Shown here one piece after another: positions 1-12,010 of a DNA stretch of 64,000 bases; position 1 is the stretch's first letter; every line of letters begins with the position of its first letter. Under the pieces are notes generated by a model, which saw nothing but the letters and a program-made list of their open reading frames with translations, searched no databases and had not been told where the DNA came from. A program made the position numbers and the translations under genes. The DNA lies in contig NMRA01000002.1 in the NCBI GenBank assembly GCA_002633005.1, positions 1,810,986 through 1,874,985 of the forward strand. The letters run 5' to 3'. The stretch is from Phoronis australis (taxonomy: Eukaryota > Phoronida > Phoronidae).

Positions 1-939
1 GCCCTCCATTTTAACCCACAACCTCAGACATATCGTCCACTGATAGCGCCCAGACATAAGGGTCAGCACTTAACAGTATGCCAAAAACATCTGCAAACTG
101 TGTTCCCTTTAAAAAGCGACCTACCAAGAAGCAGGCTGATAACTGTAGACAAATTTAATTGATTGTTATATGCTTTCCATCCAAGAATCATAGCCACGTT
201 AGAATGCATGTCAAGTCCTGCACTAAAATCAACGATGAGTTTGAAATCACCAGATGGAACATCCGCTCCAAGCTAAAGATGTGTTCATTAGTTTTCGTTC
301 ATATTTTCCTTCTCAGGTAGGGTGACCTGAGGGAAAGCAGTTCATTTTTTTCTACAACAAAACCATCAAACATGAAAGATTTGCAGGTACTGAGCATACT
401 TAAAGCGTCCCTACTGTCTGAAAGCTTGTATCCAAAGTGCTTTTTTGTTTTTATGCAAAACGTACAAGTTCATTTAAAAGAAGACCATTTCTTCATTGGC
501 AGGTCATCTGGTGATGTTGCTCCTGGATTTCAAGAAACATTTGAAAAGCAAATAAGTGCAAATGTGTAAAATTGGTTGTACTCGCAGGGAAACTTGATAT
601 TCTGGTTATATCCATGACATTCGTGTTTAAAACCTAAATAAAAATTAACTACTATTGTCCAAATTTAGTCAAAGACTGTTTTAGTCAAAAGACCTGTCGT
701 CTACCTTTATCTTCAAGATACCTTTCCGTGATTTAAATTTACATTATTTATCTTAAGAATACGCCCCCAATTTTATCGTATCCTGAGTGACAGTGGTTGC
801 ATCACCTTATCAAAGTATCCGATATTCGATATGACGGTGCTTATATTACATTTACAGGCAGAACCCGGCATTGAGATTAAACAGTGCATGTCGGGGTGTT
901 CCGCCGAAATAGCACCAGTGTCGCTGCCAATGGCGGGGT

Positions 940-1085
940 CAGGGCCATCATCGTCGTCGTCATCGTCGCCAATATTATGAGATCATCATCGATCATCATC
1001 ATCACCGCCATATTCATCGCAATCATCATCATGGTCAGCATAATCTGTATGACAATCGGCGTCATCATCTCTCGTCATCAATAAA
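940..1085. repeat. Degenerate trinucleotide (ATC/GTC) low-complexity run
   Basis: The stretch is dominated by tcg, atc and cat triplets in near-tandem order. It leaves open frames on both strands that translate to low-complexity Ile/Met/Val-rich strings, which is why it looks coding. No splice-site context or family resemblance supports a gene. Confidence 0.7.
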
Positions 1086-2944
1086 ATCGCCCCCGCCATC
1101 ACCATCATTATTTTCGGGAGAATTTTTGGCATACTATCGCTATCAATATTTTCACACCTTGGCGCCGTAATAAAACTTCAACAACATCGCCTCACCTTCC
1201 CGCCATATTTATAACCAACTTGACATTTGATCTTTGATAATCTAAATCAATGAAATTTGTACCTTAACCAAATAACGCGGGTCACACCATCTCGAACTGC
1301 TACTGTTCATTGCGCTTGCACACCTGATGCAAGAATTACCTCAATTCATTGTAAGAAAATTCTGCTACGGGTTAATATGCCCGCAGATCCTGAAACATGC
1401 GGGTCAGTTAAGAGATGATTATGATATTTAATCATTACATTACGACAGTGGGAGCTTCTAAACATTCACCTGTTGTATTCAATTTATTTCAGGGATTCCC
1501 ACAGCCGAAGAAATATATTGATATAGAATGATATAAACAGGTGTTCTCGTGTCTCAAGTGATTGGCCGGTGATTGATTATAGCTGAAAATCATCGATTTT
1601 GGCAAAAAGGCTTGGTGATTGTCTTACTGGATAAAGTACATGCGGCCGGAAATGAAGAGAAACAGCATATGCCATTCTTGTGTCGGAAAGTGACACAATC
1701 GCCAAATATGAAGCACAAATACAATGCGCAGTTGAATACAATTTCAAAAAGTTATTTCAGACAAGTTCATTGGAGATTTTTCACCAAAAATACTTCGATT
1801 CTCCAACGTGAATGCGTCTTTTTTGCTTTTACTTTCGCAAAAATCTGCGAGGCCAGTGACTCCTGCTGTTTATTGAAACATGTGACCTTCAGTTGCCGAC
1901 CCACTGACAAGGTCACTTTTTGGTTTCAGTCATGATGTAAATTGATACAGTAGTCAATAATTACTAGTAACTGCAGGCAACTGCATAGATTAGGAGTTAT
2001 AATTACCAGGCTATAGGGTTTTGAACGCAGAGTTGACCATTTAGTAAAGCAAGTTTTGTATAATATGCCGACTGGCTGAGATCATTCGGAAACAAATTAA
2101 GATCAGCTAGGTATTCAGTCTGTCAATGAGTCAAAGACTGGATACATTGTAAGGGTTTCAAAAACAACTTTAGGTTCACACTTGAAACCAATGAAATGTA
2201 AGCGTGAATGTCAATCTATTTTCTGGAAGACGGAAGAGGAATGCAAACCCACCCGGCTGTCTACCAGAGGAAGCTCGAAATATGTGGAAATGTTCAACTC
2301 ATCTCGCACCGCAGCCAAGCATTCGATTTCGTTTCCCGCTGCTCATTCTACTAAATGTTACTCTTTTGAGCTTTTTGTATCTTTGTCTCATATACACTCA
2401 AGAGATTTGTTCTTGTTTTTCATGCTGTCACTGCACTACACACCGGTCGCGCCGGCCGTTTTCTAAGAACTTAGCAGCGAAGCATAGTGCTCAGTGGCAG
2501 CCGCCTCAAGTTCAGTTAACTTCGACTGGGATCGGCGATTTATAATAGAAGCACAAAAAAAAACCCGACAAATTTTGTTTTCCTATAGTCCTGGACCAGA
2601 GGTCTAGTCTTTGAACTCTAAATTGAATTTTAAATACCTTTGCCGTATTCCGTTCTACTTTCGTACGTACTGAAGGTAGATGTTTGTTATTCTGAGCTCA
2701 CCTACATTATGGCTTGCGTAGATGCCTGTCTAATTTTAGTTTGTACGTCATAACCCTATAAATTCGAGCCTGAACTCGAAATCTCGAGGTCTATTCGAAA
2801 TCTCAAAATTTTTACTCAGGTTGTAGTGCCACTCAAGAAATCGTCAACTACTTGCTCGCGACGGGAAACGCGTGAACCCTCACATTGGCACAGAATAATG
2901 GATATTTATCTTGTGCTGGTACAAAACGGAAAATGGTCAATAAT

Positions 2945-3050
2945 CAGTGGCGGATTTGGGTGGGGCAATGTTAGAGGGCAAAATCCTGTCTAGTACTCTG
3001 TCCTGCCACCCCCGCCTCCCCCTTAACTCAAAATCCTAGATCCGCCCCTG
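2945..3050 (-). mobile_element. Short hAT-like MITE, copy 1 (106 bp)
   Basis: Terminal inverted repeats CAGTGGCGGAT and (complement) CAGGGGCGGAT bound a C/G-rich core. The flanking 8-mers are TCAATAAT and AAAATAAT, matching at six of eight positions, which resembles a decayed 8-bp target-site duplication as made by hAT transposases. In reverse complement it aligns with the elements at 20488-20648 and 22613-22926, sharing the GGATC(C/T)AGGATTTTGAGTT start and a GACAG-ATTTTGCCC core. The hAT assignment is an inference from TIR and target-site length; no transposase is present. Confidence 0.65.
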
Positions 3051-5517
3051 AAAATAATTTTGGAGTTCAATTTCGGACGCTTATCAAAACTGATAACTTT
3101 AAGAACTCGATCCTACCCAAAATGCACTGTCTGTTCTGACTATAAAACTAGTTATGTCCGTTAACTGTATACGGAGATATCGTCATATCGTGGAAGCGAA
3201 GCACAAGGTCGTACGAGGCTTTCATTCACGAGCATCCTGTGTACCTGACGGACCCGGCCAGGATCGGTGGATCACATGTCCAGACGGCAACAAATCATAC
3301 GTAATACCCTAGCGTTAGTATTTTTGGGAGTTTCGTAAAAAACAGAGAATGTACAACTTTCTGAGAACTCACAACAGTACTAATACCGAGGATTACGTAA
3401 TACGTTTACCCTGTCATACGTGAGTTCATTAGTTGCAAAAACACATTAAGCACTAAAATTATGGATGTTAATCTAATCTAGTCACATGTGAAATTAACGC
3501 GATGCTGCGTTACGTTAATATCAACTCAAAATCCTATTACAGAATATAATCGATGAGCACTGTCCGATCATCGATCACGTGAATGTCTCAAGATTCATAT
3601 CACTATACTTTCGTACTGTACCATGAATACTTATGCAAGCCCGTGAGGTAACAGGGGAAATCATGCATTTCTTTGTAACACTCAAAACTGCAACCCATGT
3701 CCGTTTTTCGGATACAATTTCGGTAGTTAATTTTCTTGTGTTTCCTGCCAATCATCTCTTGTGAGAAAATGCCACTTTCTTTACATGTATACAAGGCCTT
3801 GGCCGTGTTTTCGAACGAGGGCATACTCGAATACAAGTTCTCGAAGTTGGTGCGAGTTTTTACGGTACTTGTACAACTTGGTGCCACAAGATTGGCATAA
3901 GTTCTCGTAACAACAAAGCTGCTTAGATTCTGTGGGATATAAATGTTTTTAGTGGAATTGATTGGATAGTTGGCTTCGTTTACATGCCGTACAACTGACG
4001 ACACGTGTGGCCCAGGGGACAAAGAGCGAACACGATAACTTCGTTTGATATACTGTTTAGATGTAACATAAAAAGTGATTCCAATTTGCGAACATTTGTG
4101 TTTGTTTGGTTTATGGAATTAGCCTACACTCGTATTACTTGGTGTGTGTGAAAACACGGCTCAAGCTTAAAAAAAACACTCCCGTAGTTTTAGGTTATTT
4201 CCATGGAAATGAGAAAGAAAATGACAAATCACGAGTCTGTGACAATACATATAATTCTTCGAGAGCACATTCAGCGTGTTTTAAACACCATAGGGAAGTT
4301 TTGATTTTAGATGCTCTATACCATTTAAAATAATCGACTTGCGACATTGTTTTTTAAATGGTTTTGCATTTGTACTTCCTCCTGTCGTTTTCGGTAGGCC
4401 CGATTTCCGTCTGGCGCAGAGTTGATATGTAGCACCACATTATTTATACTAAGGTACCAGGTTTATTTATTTAAGTATCTATGATATTGATACCATGTGC
4501 CATTTTTTTCAATGTAAAACCAATGTATGTATGGTATATAATATGTACTTTTTGATATTTGTTTTCCTTACTTGAATTGTATTGTATTGCACATTACGGT
4601 GGTACTCGATGAAGTGACTTTTGCTATTGCGGCATATGTATCCAACTTGTTTTGCATTGTATTTCACTAATTGTTACTAAACGTATTATTTATCTATCTA
4701 TCTATATACGCAAACGTAACATAAACCAGGCTCCCTAACAGCCTTATGTAAAACAGTTTCGCCGCACCATGACAGAAAATGATTTAACCCTAATTCAGAG
4801 TATCGCTCAGTAAAAAGCTTACATTTTTGAGAGGGTTGGACCGCTCCCTATTAAACTCAGGCGATTCCTCAATTTTTATGGTAAAAACCGTTGCTAACAT
4901 GTCAAGAAATTTTTTGAGGCCAAATGGATGTTGTTAATCAAACTAGTTATTTTCAGTTTAGATTGCTTGTAAACAGAACGTGTCTCTTCACTTGTAGTGG
5001 CATTAGGCCACTACAGGATAAGGCACCCTGAGATTTCCATAAGTCGTCTGTGAGGCTGTATTTCGGAAACGTCCATTTTACTCACGAAAGGGGACCCCAG
5101 GGAGGTGGGGGCAGTTTTGGGATGTGTTTGGAAACAGTGATGCAACTTTTCCGGAAACCTGTGCGGCAGCCTGAAGCGGGATCATTCAGCTATAGTCGTA
5201 AAAGGAAGGTTTCACCATGTCGACATTTTGGCTGCTAGAAGAGAGACATGGCTACGTTTCTGTCGATTCGTGACCAACAAGACACGTTTTGAAGGTTGTC
5301 TACTCTAAAATTATGAATTGTTTGACATATCTTGATCTTGTCCGCATTTTGTATTTACCAGACATGCAAAACGATTCCGAAAGAGCCCTCATGGTGGCTT
5401 TTTCGAATCGTCTCAGTCTTCTGAAAAAGTCCCCACAATTATTTTTCTCTTGATAGGGACTGTTTCCGTCATACCTGTAACCTTAGACTATTATTAGGTT
5501 CATGATGTTTGGCGTAC

Positions 5518-5795
5518 CTGATGTGTCCTAGACTGGCAACTAGAAGAAATATAGTGAAGCCATGTGCCAGCGCCGCACTAACCACTCCACCAGTGCTGCC
5601 GATGGACATGCCGCCAATAAACACAAACATGAGTAGACCAAACGCTTCAGCTAAGCATGGTCGGATAACGACAGCAAATATGCCTTCTTCGTCTTCCGAG
5701 CCGCTGGCGACTTTCGACATAAACTTGCCTTGGGGCCGTCTCATGTCAGTGTCGGTGGCGTTTTCCGTTTTTGAAATATCCGTTAACTCTGCCAT
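5518..5795 (-). CDS. Aquaporin-8-like channel, first coding exon (partial gene)
   Basis: This exon encodes the N-terminus of a major intrinsic protein family water/ammonia channel. From the ATG at 5795 it gives 92 residues: a hydrophilic acidic N-tail (about 1-42), then RPCLAEAFGLLMFVFIGG, a first membrane helix with the family's conserved Glu (about 46-64), and SAALAHGFTIFLLVASLGHI, a second helix (about 70-92). The AALAHG and LG-H/N-I patterns match vertebrate AQP8 (PALAHG..ATLGNI). The exon ends CAG|GTACGC in phase 2 (AG|), just where AQP8 continues Ser-Gly-Gly-His-Phe-Asn-Pro; that NPA-bearing exon is not found in the window. The frame stays open upstream of the chosen Met, but only from this Met does the protein resemble the family. 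The AQP8 class is preferred over other aquaporins on these motifs alone. Confidence 0.8.
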
Positions 5796-6238
5796 TCCAG
5801 ATGTTTTGATTCCTCGTTTTGGAATGCGTCTGGTAAATCCTCGAACTGTTTGTGGTCCGTGGTAAATGCAAAGCGCTCTTGCAACAGAAAACGAGCTCAG
5901 ACGAATCGGACAAGTCCGTGGATCGGCTCTGCGTTCACACTGGTCGATTGTTTCAAATGCGCTATGAGGCGCTTGCAGGACAGCGCATAATTTATATGTC
6001 TGATTGTAGGTCTGTGTTGTTTTGATACATTCGATACTTATACGGAACCTTCCGGGGGCACACACTTAACCGCCACAACTGATACGGCATGCCAGTAAAA
6101 TTTGGTGTTCCCGATTACGACAGCAACATTGTAGAATACATTGCTTATATTTAAAGCTGTGTTTTGCTCTGTTTAGTCAGTTAAAGGACGAAAATCGAGT
6201 TTGTTCTTTTGCTTCCATACAATCGTTCTCGTAGTATT

Positions 6239-6915
6239 CTTTAAGGTTATTTAAGAATCGTAATAATCGACCTCAACTCTTAAGTCAAATATCGAAAAAA
6301 AACGTTCTATTTCAACCATTAAAAATAATACATTTTCTGAAAGGAGAAAGACCAACGATTCTAAAAATACTCTTCTTACTATTGCGTCTTTATTGTTGTC
6401 ACGTGACCACGTTTTTAAGTCAAATTTTCATTTTCAAGAAAGGTACGTTCATAGCAAAATGACCCCTTCCCGTCGATTTTGCTATTTTTTTTTTTAATGA
6501 AAACTTCACGTTATGTCTCAAAGACGCTGTCAGGATTTTAATATGCCTAGTTTTCGGGTACAAAATTGTCTTGTGTTTTGCAAGTAGATTTGGCATAAAA
6601 CCTGAACTAAGTGAATAATTAAAAGTCCCTAACACCGTTTTTGAGACGTGAAGTCAAGTTTTCATTTAAAAAGTTTTAGTAAAATCGGCTGTGGGGGTTA
6701 TTTTGCTATGAATGTACTTTTCTTGCACATGTAAATTTGACTTAAAAACGTGGTCACCTGACAATAACGAAGACACAATGAAACATATTTTCAGAATCCT
6801 GGCTCTTTCTCCTTTCAGAAAATATGTACTAATAATGGTTGGCAATGTATATTTTTTCTACATTTGACTTTGATTTGAGGTCGTTTATCAAGGTCCTAGA
6901 TAACTTTAATGTGAC
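6239..6915. mobile_element. Palindromic foldback element, arms about 330 bp
   Basis: The left half (from about 6239) matches the reverse complement of the right half (to about 6915) along almost its whole length. Paired landmarks are TTTCTGAAAGGAGAAAG (6335 region and inverted near 6820), TGACCACGTTTTTAAGTCAA (6400 region and inverted near 6740), CATAGCAAAAT (6450 and inverted near 6705) and an inner pair around ATGAAAACTT plus GTCTCAAA (6500 and inverted near 6645). The arms are roughly 80% identical, so it is an old insertion. No transposase is encoded. A diverged relative with the same outer motifs seems to lie at about 29427-29945. Confidence 0.75.
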
Positions 6916-7995
6916 AGGGTTATATATGCGTTATCAACAAGAACAACGAAACCATCAGCGACACTGAAAAAAGGCATCAGAGTTTATTGAGCTTGGACAG
7001 CCTACAATTGCGAATTCAAAAATGACGCATGCGCGCATTGAATGACCTGAGCTGGACTATTGTGAGAATGGTTATACGAGAGTAAAAGACTTAATTCGTT
7101 TTTCGTTTTCAGCCAGCTGACCAAGACGAAATGCAGCTTCAAATGTCGTTCATATGTTTGTTTAATGTTACAACAATGATAAACAGCAGCACACTCTAGC
7201 CACAACACGGGATATGCATAGGAGTAACATTTTAAAAGAAATGAAACGACCAAAACTTATTACGGTTATATACAAATTCGCGTACATATGCAATGTTTGA
7301 CGTTTTGCTAAATGTCAAAATGTCAACCAACTCTAAAACCACTAAATGGTTCTATAGCAAAGTGCAGTGCATGATATTCGGTGAAGAAACGTGAGTGACG
7401 ACACTTAAAGACTACTGAAGCACGCGTTCCGTAGAACCAGAATCTCTCGAAACGCAAGAACATGCCGCGAGACTTGGCGATAGAATAATAAGGTCATATT
7501 TTACCCGAAATTGCTTCCGCTGCCTGCCACCTAGTGTGCCGCACCTCCATAGAAATGTGAAAGCATTTTTAGGGTATCATCAAATGAATTCGGTGGTTCG
7601 AGACGCGTGCCCCCTCTTAGCAGTCGTCCCATAACTCGACCGAAGCTTCAGTTATGCTTGCCATTTTCGCAAGTTTTGTAAGGAGTTATTGAACGTGAAA
7701 AAATTTGCAATGTTGCGATGAATCCCCGGAACCAACTTTTCCGATGGTCTGGGTATGTAACTAAGGGTTCAAAAGCCAGGTCTTTGGTTCATTTCCGATT
7801 ATCGCCGTGTCAAACATTCTATGCCTTTAACAATTCGACTACTTGTCCAACCAGCAGACTCCCAGTCGAAGATTTTAGGAACTACCAAAGGGTGAACGAT
7901 GATCGTCTGTTCAGTTCGAACCGACTGATCCTTGCTTGTTTGAAACTGAACCGTTGAGCCGAGCCACCAATGCTACTGACACCATCGTTACACCA

Positions 7996-7998
7996 NNN
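7996..7998. other. Assembly gap (three N)
   Basis: Three undetermined bases sit directly before a run of about a dozen C. This is probably a sequencing or assembly failure at the homopolymer, not a feature of the genome. Confidence 0.95.
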
Positions 7999-10900
7999 CC
8001 CCCCCCCCCCCTCCTTCCCAAACAATTTGTGCTTGTCAGTAAGATAGCGTCAGGAATGAATTCTTCGGAATTGTCGCGATTTTACATTTTAAGTTGCCGA
8101 AACACAACGGCAGGACAGCATGAACAAACTTTACAAAACACCCACTCTACACATTGCTTACATCAACTCTTTATTGTCTTATGAAATCAAAATGATAAAT
8201 GGTATGGTGTATTCAGTTATTTGTGGATTTAGGTTTTTAGAGCTCGTTATTGAAAACAATTTCATGGGATGAATTATAATACTCATTTGAAAATTATTTG
8301 ATTAGACTAGTGGAATGTACACGGCAATCGTTTTAAGCAAGGCCCTAATCAAATTTTAACGTTTACGCAATTTCCCAAGATACAATGCGGGGTGTCATTA
8401 CGTAAATACAGTTATAACCAATGTGAACAGTCACTTGAACATTATCACTTTTATCGTGAATGTCGACTATCAGTGTTAAGATTTCTAAATAGTAAACAAG
8501 GGGGCTTGTCCCTACAACCTCAACAAATACAACAATCTTATAGGACCTTAATCTCCCAAGGTTTAATGTTTACATCAAATCTTCATCACCGGGGGACCAC
8601 TTCAATTTTCTACTTTGTAGTCACTCACAGGTACTATCTTATAATGTCAAGTGGAAGTTTGATTTGTACACGAAGTGCGAAACACTTTTGGGACAAAAAA
8701 AGGCCTGCTCAGTACATTTTCACATCGACGTGTACAAGAAGGATTCGCATGGCAAAACAAAAGCACACCCACAAGTTCCTGTCTGTTATTACTTATGTAA
8801 CGAGGTATAAAGCTCGATATGATGCCCAGGTAGTCACACAGTCTCTGTCGGTTGATTGGGCGGTATTTTTGAGAGATCGCAGTGTCGATGGGAGGAATAT
8901 AATTCAGAATGCACTCGGTTCAGATCCTTAACGTAATGCGTCACGACCAAGCATACACAATACACAATTTTACAAATTACAATAGACACGTCTGGCAAAT
9001 TTTTTTTAAAAACATAGATTCGAATTTTATTGTTTTCTTACTTCATTGTTCTAGTCGGCTCTGCACAAAATCGTCTGGGCGCATAGAAATTTTTAACAAT
9101 TTTTAAGGTTTTGCGAGTAAGGGTCTTATCATACTGGTCAAACCCCATCCCGAACACCTCGGATGTTTTCGTTTCTTCCCTCGGAGGTGAACTTCATCTG
9201 CGTGCGTGCGATCAATCATGGTCAAAAGTGGAAAATTTTCGTTCTTCCCTGTACCGTTGACTGATACACCTGATGGTGCAAATACTTGACCCAGACAAAA
9301 AGTTCAGAAAACAGATGGTTGGCCGCCGTTTACGAATTCTGCACCCGGGCAAAAGTGACAAGCGCAAAAACGCACATGTTAATCGAGTTGGACCGCTAAG
9401 AACGAGTGAATTCAGTTGCACTGATGCAATGTACAAACTTTTTCATAATGACTTCTGTCGACGACTTGAACCGTGGGATTTTTAACACAGATCATACTTG
9501 TGTGCATAGCGGAGCAAATTACCAGCACGCGGCCGCTTTCAAGTTATGCTGAATCCATTTCGAAACACCGCATTAAAAATAAGTTTACTCAATAAAACAG
9601 CGGTGACGATTAATAATCTCTTTTTGTGAAGAGTTTCAGAGTAGATATAATCACAAGTCGAGTTTAACTTAAAGTGGCATAGAACGTGAAAAAAGACTAA
9701 ATTGCATCATTCAAAGTGGAACTCTGCCACTGAAACAGAAGTCGGACTGTTTGTTCATCTCGTCGTCACTTCGTCGATTTTGCTCCCACTCGGCAAACTT
9801 GCATCTCTCTTATTTGGTATGGCAAGACATAGACGTAGCACATTTCCTTTGTATGGCAAATGTGACTTTTGAAAACAATGGCGAATTTAAGCAGCAGCAT
9901 ACGCGCATATGTGTTATTAGGCGAGGAGAATTTGAGAACTGTATTGAGATGAAAGCGTTTATATTTCGTCTGTGTTTCAAAAATAGTGGATATGACGATG
10001 TTTTTTAGAAACTCTTGCTATATGTAAAGTAAATAACTCTCACGTTAGCATCCCCCTGAAGCAGATTCGCCTCGATTTGTTTAAAAGTTGTTTTTTTCAA
10101 GTTTGCGCGTTCCATGCCTCTAACAGCAGATCGAACGAACGCCTCAGCTACACCGAGGGGCTCCACCTGGTGGTTGCTTCGCTGGGCTGTGTTATTCTAA
10201 CGAGAAAACGTATAATTCACAAACGTGTAGATTTGATACTGTAAAAAACGAAAAAAATTTTTGGAAAAATAAATATTAGTTTATTTATCAAGACTTGTTT
10301 TGCTTGGGACGGCAAAGTACAACCAACTCAGAGTGATTGATTTTTTACCATGGGGTAAGCTAAAGCTTTGTTTTCACAAGTGTGTAATGCTTGCGTATCT
10401 CGATAAGCGATGACTTTTCTTGTTTGCATAGGCCTATGTCAGCAATAAAGAGGGTTTGTCAAAAAACTACAAAGTAGTCGTTGTTTTACGATATAGACAA
10501 ATTTATAATCATGTGAAATTTATTTCTGGTTTCAAATAACAATTTCTGAATTTGAAAGTGTTGATTTCTCATTGTAATTTATTATAGCGTAAAATAAAGG
10601 CACGCGATACCAACAGTCAACGTTTGCAAGTAAGCTCAAAATAAGAACCAAACATGAACACTATTCAGTCAATCTCAAAACAGTTTATAATTGTAAGAAG
10701 AAACTGTTCGTGTTAGTTCAGTCACATCAATTAAACAACAAAATCGCCATCTAGGGAAATGCAGCGGTGCATTAATTTTATTATTTCAGACATTGGTGTG
10801 CTTCTGAGTCAAACTGAACTTTCTTATGTGATATTGTTCAACTAAAATAACTTAAACATATGTGATGCTGTTGAACTAAAACAGCTCAAAAACTAAGTCG

Positions 10901-11507
10901 GTGATCTCTTTTAACGGTCTAACCTTTCAAGTGTTAAAAAGCCGAAATTCAAAAAATCAAGGTACTCAAAATCGAGAAAATTTTTTTACTGGATAATACA
11001 ATTACAATTACAACTGAGTGTGTACGGATGGCATTAGGTTTTTGAAAAAGATTTCAATCCTTAATTCAAATGGAGGGAATTTTTCATTTAAGTTTCATAT
11101 TTTTGCAAGAGTTGCCTCTGTTTACGCGGCTCTAATGAAAAAAAATTCGGTGTCGTCCACTACTTTGTACATTTGTAGTTAAATGCACAAACGAAAATAA
11201 AAAATACACAAATTTAAAAATTCAACTGGTCAATCCCCTAGCGTCTTAGACCGTTTAATCTACAAGTACATCTCAACAAGTAAGGATTCATAAGTGCACA
11301 GCCAAACCTTACCGTGAATTCGGTAAATGTTAGCCATTGCGGCATTGAAAACTTACATGTTGTTAGTGGATGATACTGTGAGGACGCAGATAAATACACC
11401 TAGCTGTCATTAAGGGTCGGTATAGATAGTTATCATATTGACGTCTGAGTCATTGAAACACCATGATTTTCTTTGTGCTCATCATATATGTCAGTCATAA
11501 TGAGACC

Positions 11508-12010
11508 AGAACTCTTCCAAACAGTCGCAACGACCCCAGCACCCTTACCGACAACCACAATGACCCTGGCCCCCTTACAGACATCACCATGACCTCACCG
11601 GTCTCACAGACTTTCACAATGGCCCCGACTGTTTTAGAGATATTCACCATGACACCGACGCTCTTACAGATAGTCACCATGACCCCAGCGCTCTTACAGA
11701 TCTTCACATTAAACCCGACTCTCTTAGAGATATTTTCACTCATTCAGACACCCTTATAGTTCTTCACAATGACCCCGACGCTCTTACAGTCATTAACAAT
11801 GACCCCAGCGTTCTTACAGATATTCACAATGACCCCAGCACCCTTACAGACAATTACAATGACCCCAACACTCTTGCAGATTATCACAATGACCCCAACA
11901 CTCTTTATAGACTATCACCGTGACCTCAGCACCCTTACAGATATTCACGATGCCCCCAGTAGTCTTATAGACATTCACAACGACCCCAGCGCCCTGTAAG
12001 ATTATCATAA
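11508..12010. repeat. 30-bp minisatellite, about 17 degenerate units
   Basis: Units close to CACAATGACCCCAGCACTCT plus TACAGATATT recur every 30 bp. Because the period is a multiple of three, open frames persist on both strands and translate to repeats such as MTPTLLQI. There is no start context, signal peptide or splice structure, so I treat it as non-coding satellite DNA. Confidence 0.85.

Larger units (their letters stand above)
1..5517. other. Left flank: downstream intron of the aquaporin-like gene, no exon recognised
   Basis: I found no convincing exon here. Because the aquaporin gene is on the minus strand and its first exon ends at 5518, its later exons should lie leftwards. I looked for the second-exon hallmark of an AQP8-type channel (Gly-Gly-His-Phe-Asn-Pro) in reverse complement and did not see it, so the remaining exons are probably left of the window. 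The stretch holds a degenerate ATC/GTC trinucleotide run (about 940-1085), one short MITE (2945-3050) and a small GATA-type microsatellite near 4690-4710. Confidence 0.5.

Noticed and set aside
877-1084. Opposed Ile/Met-rich short frames
   Set aside because: They come from the ATC/GTC trinucleotide run and lack any coding context.
1573-1935. 120-codon open frame on the plus strand
   Set aside because: It does not begin with ATG and resembles no family; it is probably chance.
3603-4022. 139-codon minus-strand frame, considered as the next aquaporin exon
   Set aside because: It has no NPA or membrane-helix pattern and no suitable acceptor; it does not resemble any aquaporin segment.
8392-8931. 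179-codon open frame on the plus strand
   Set aside because: It starts at a non-ATG codon, has no recognisable motif, signal or splice context, and its composition looks like random AT-rich translation.
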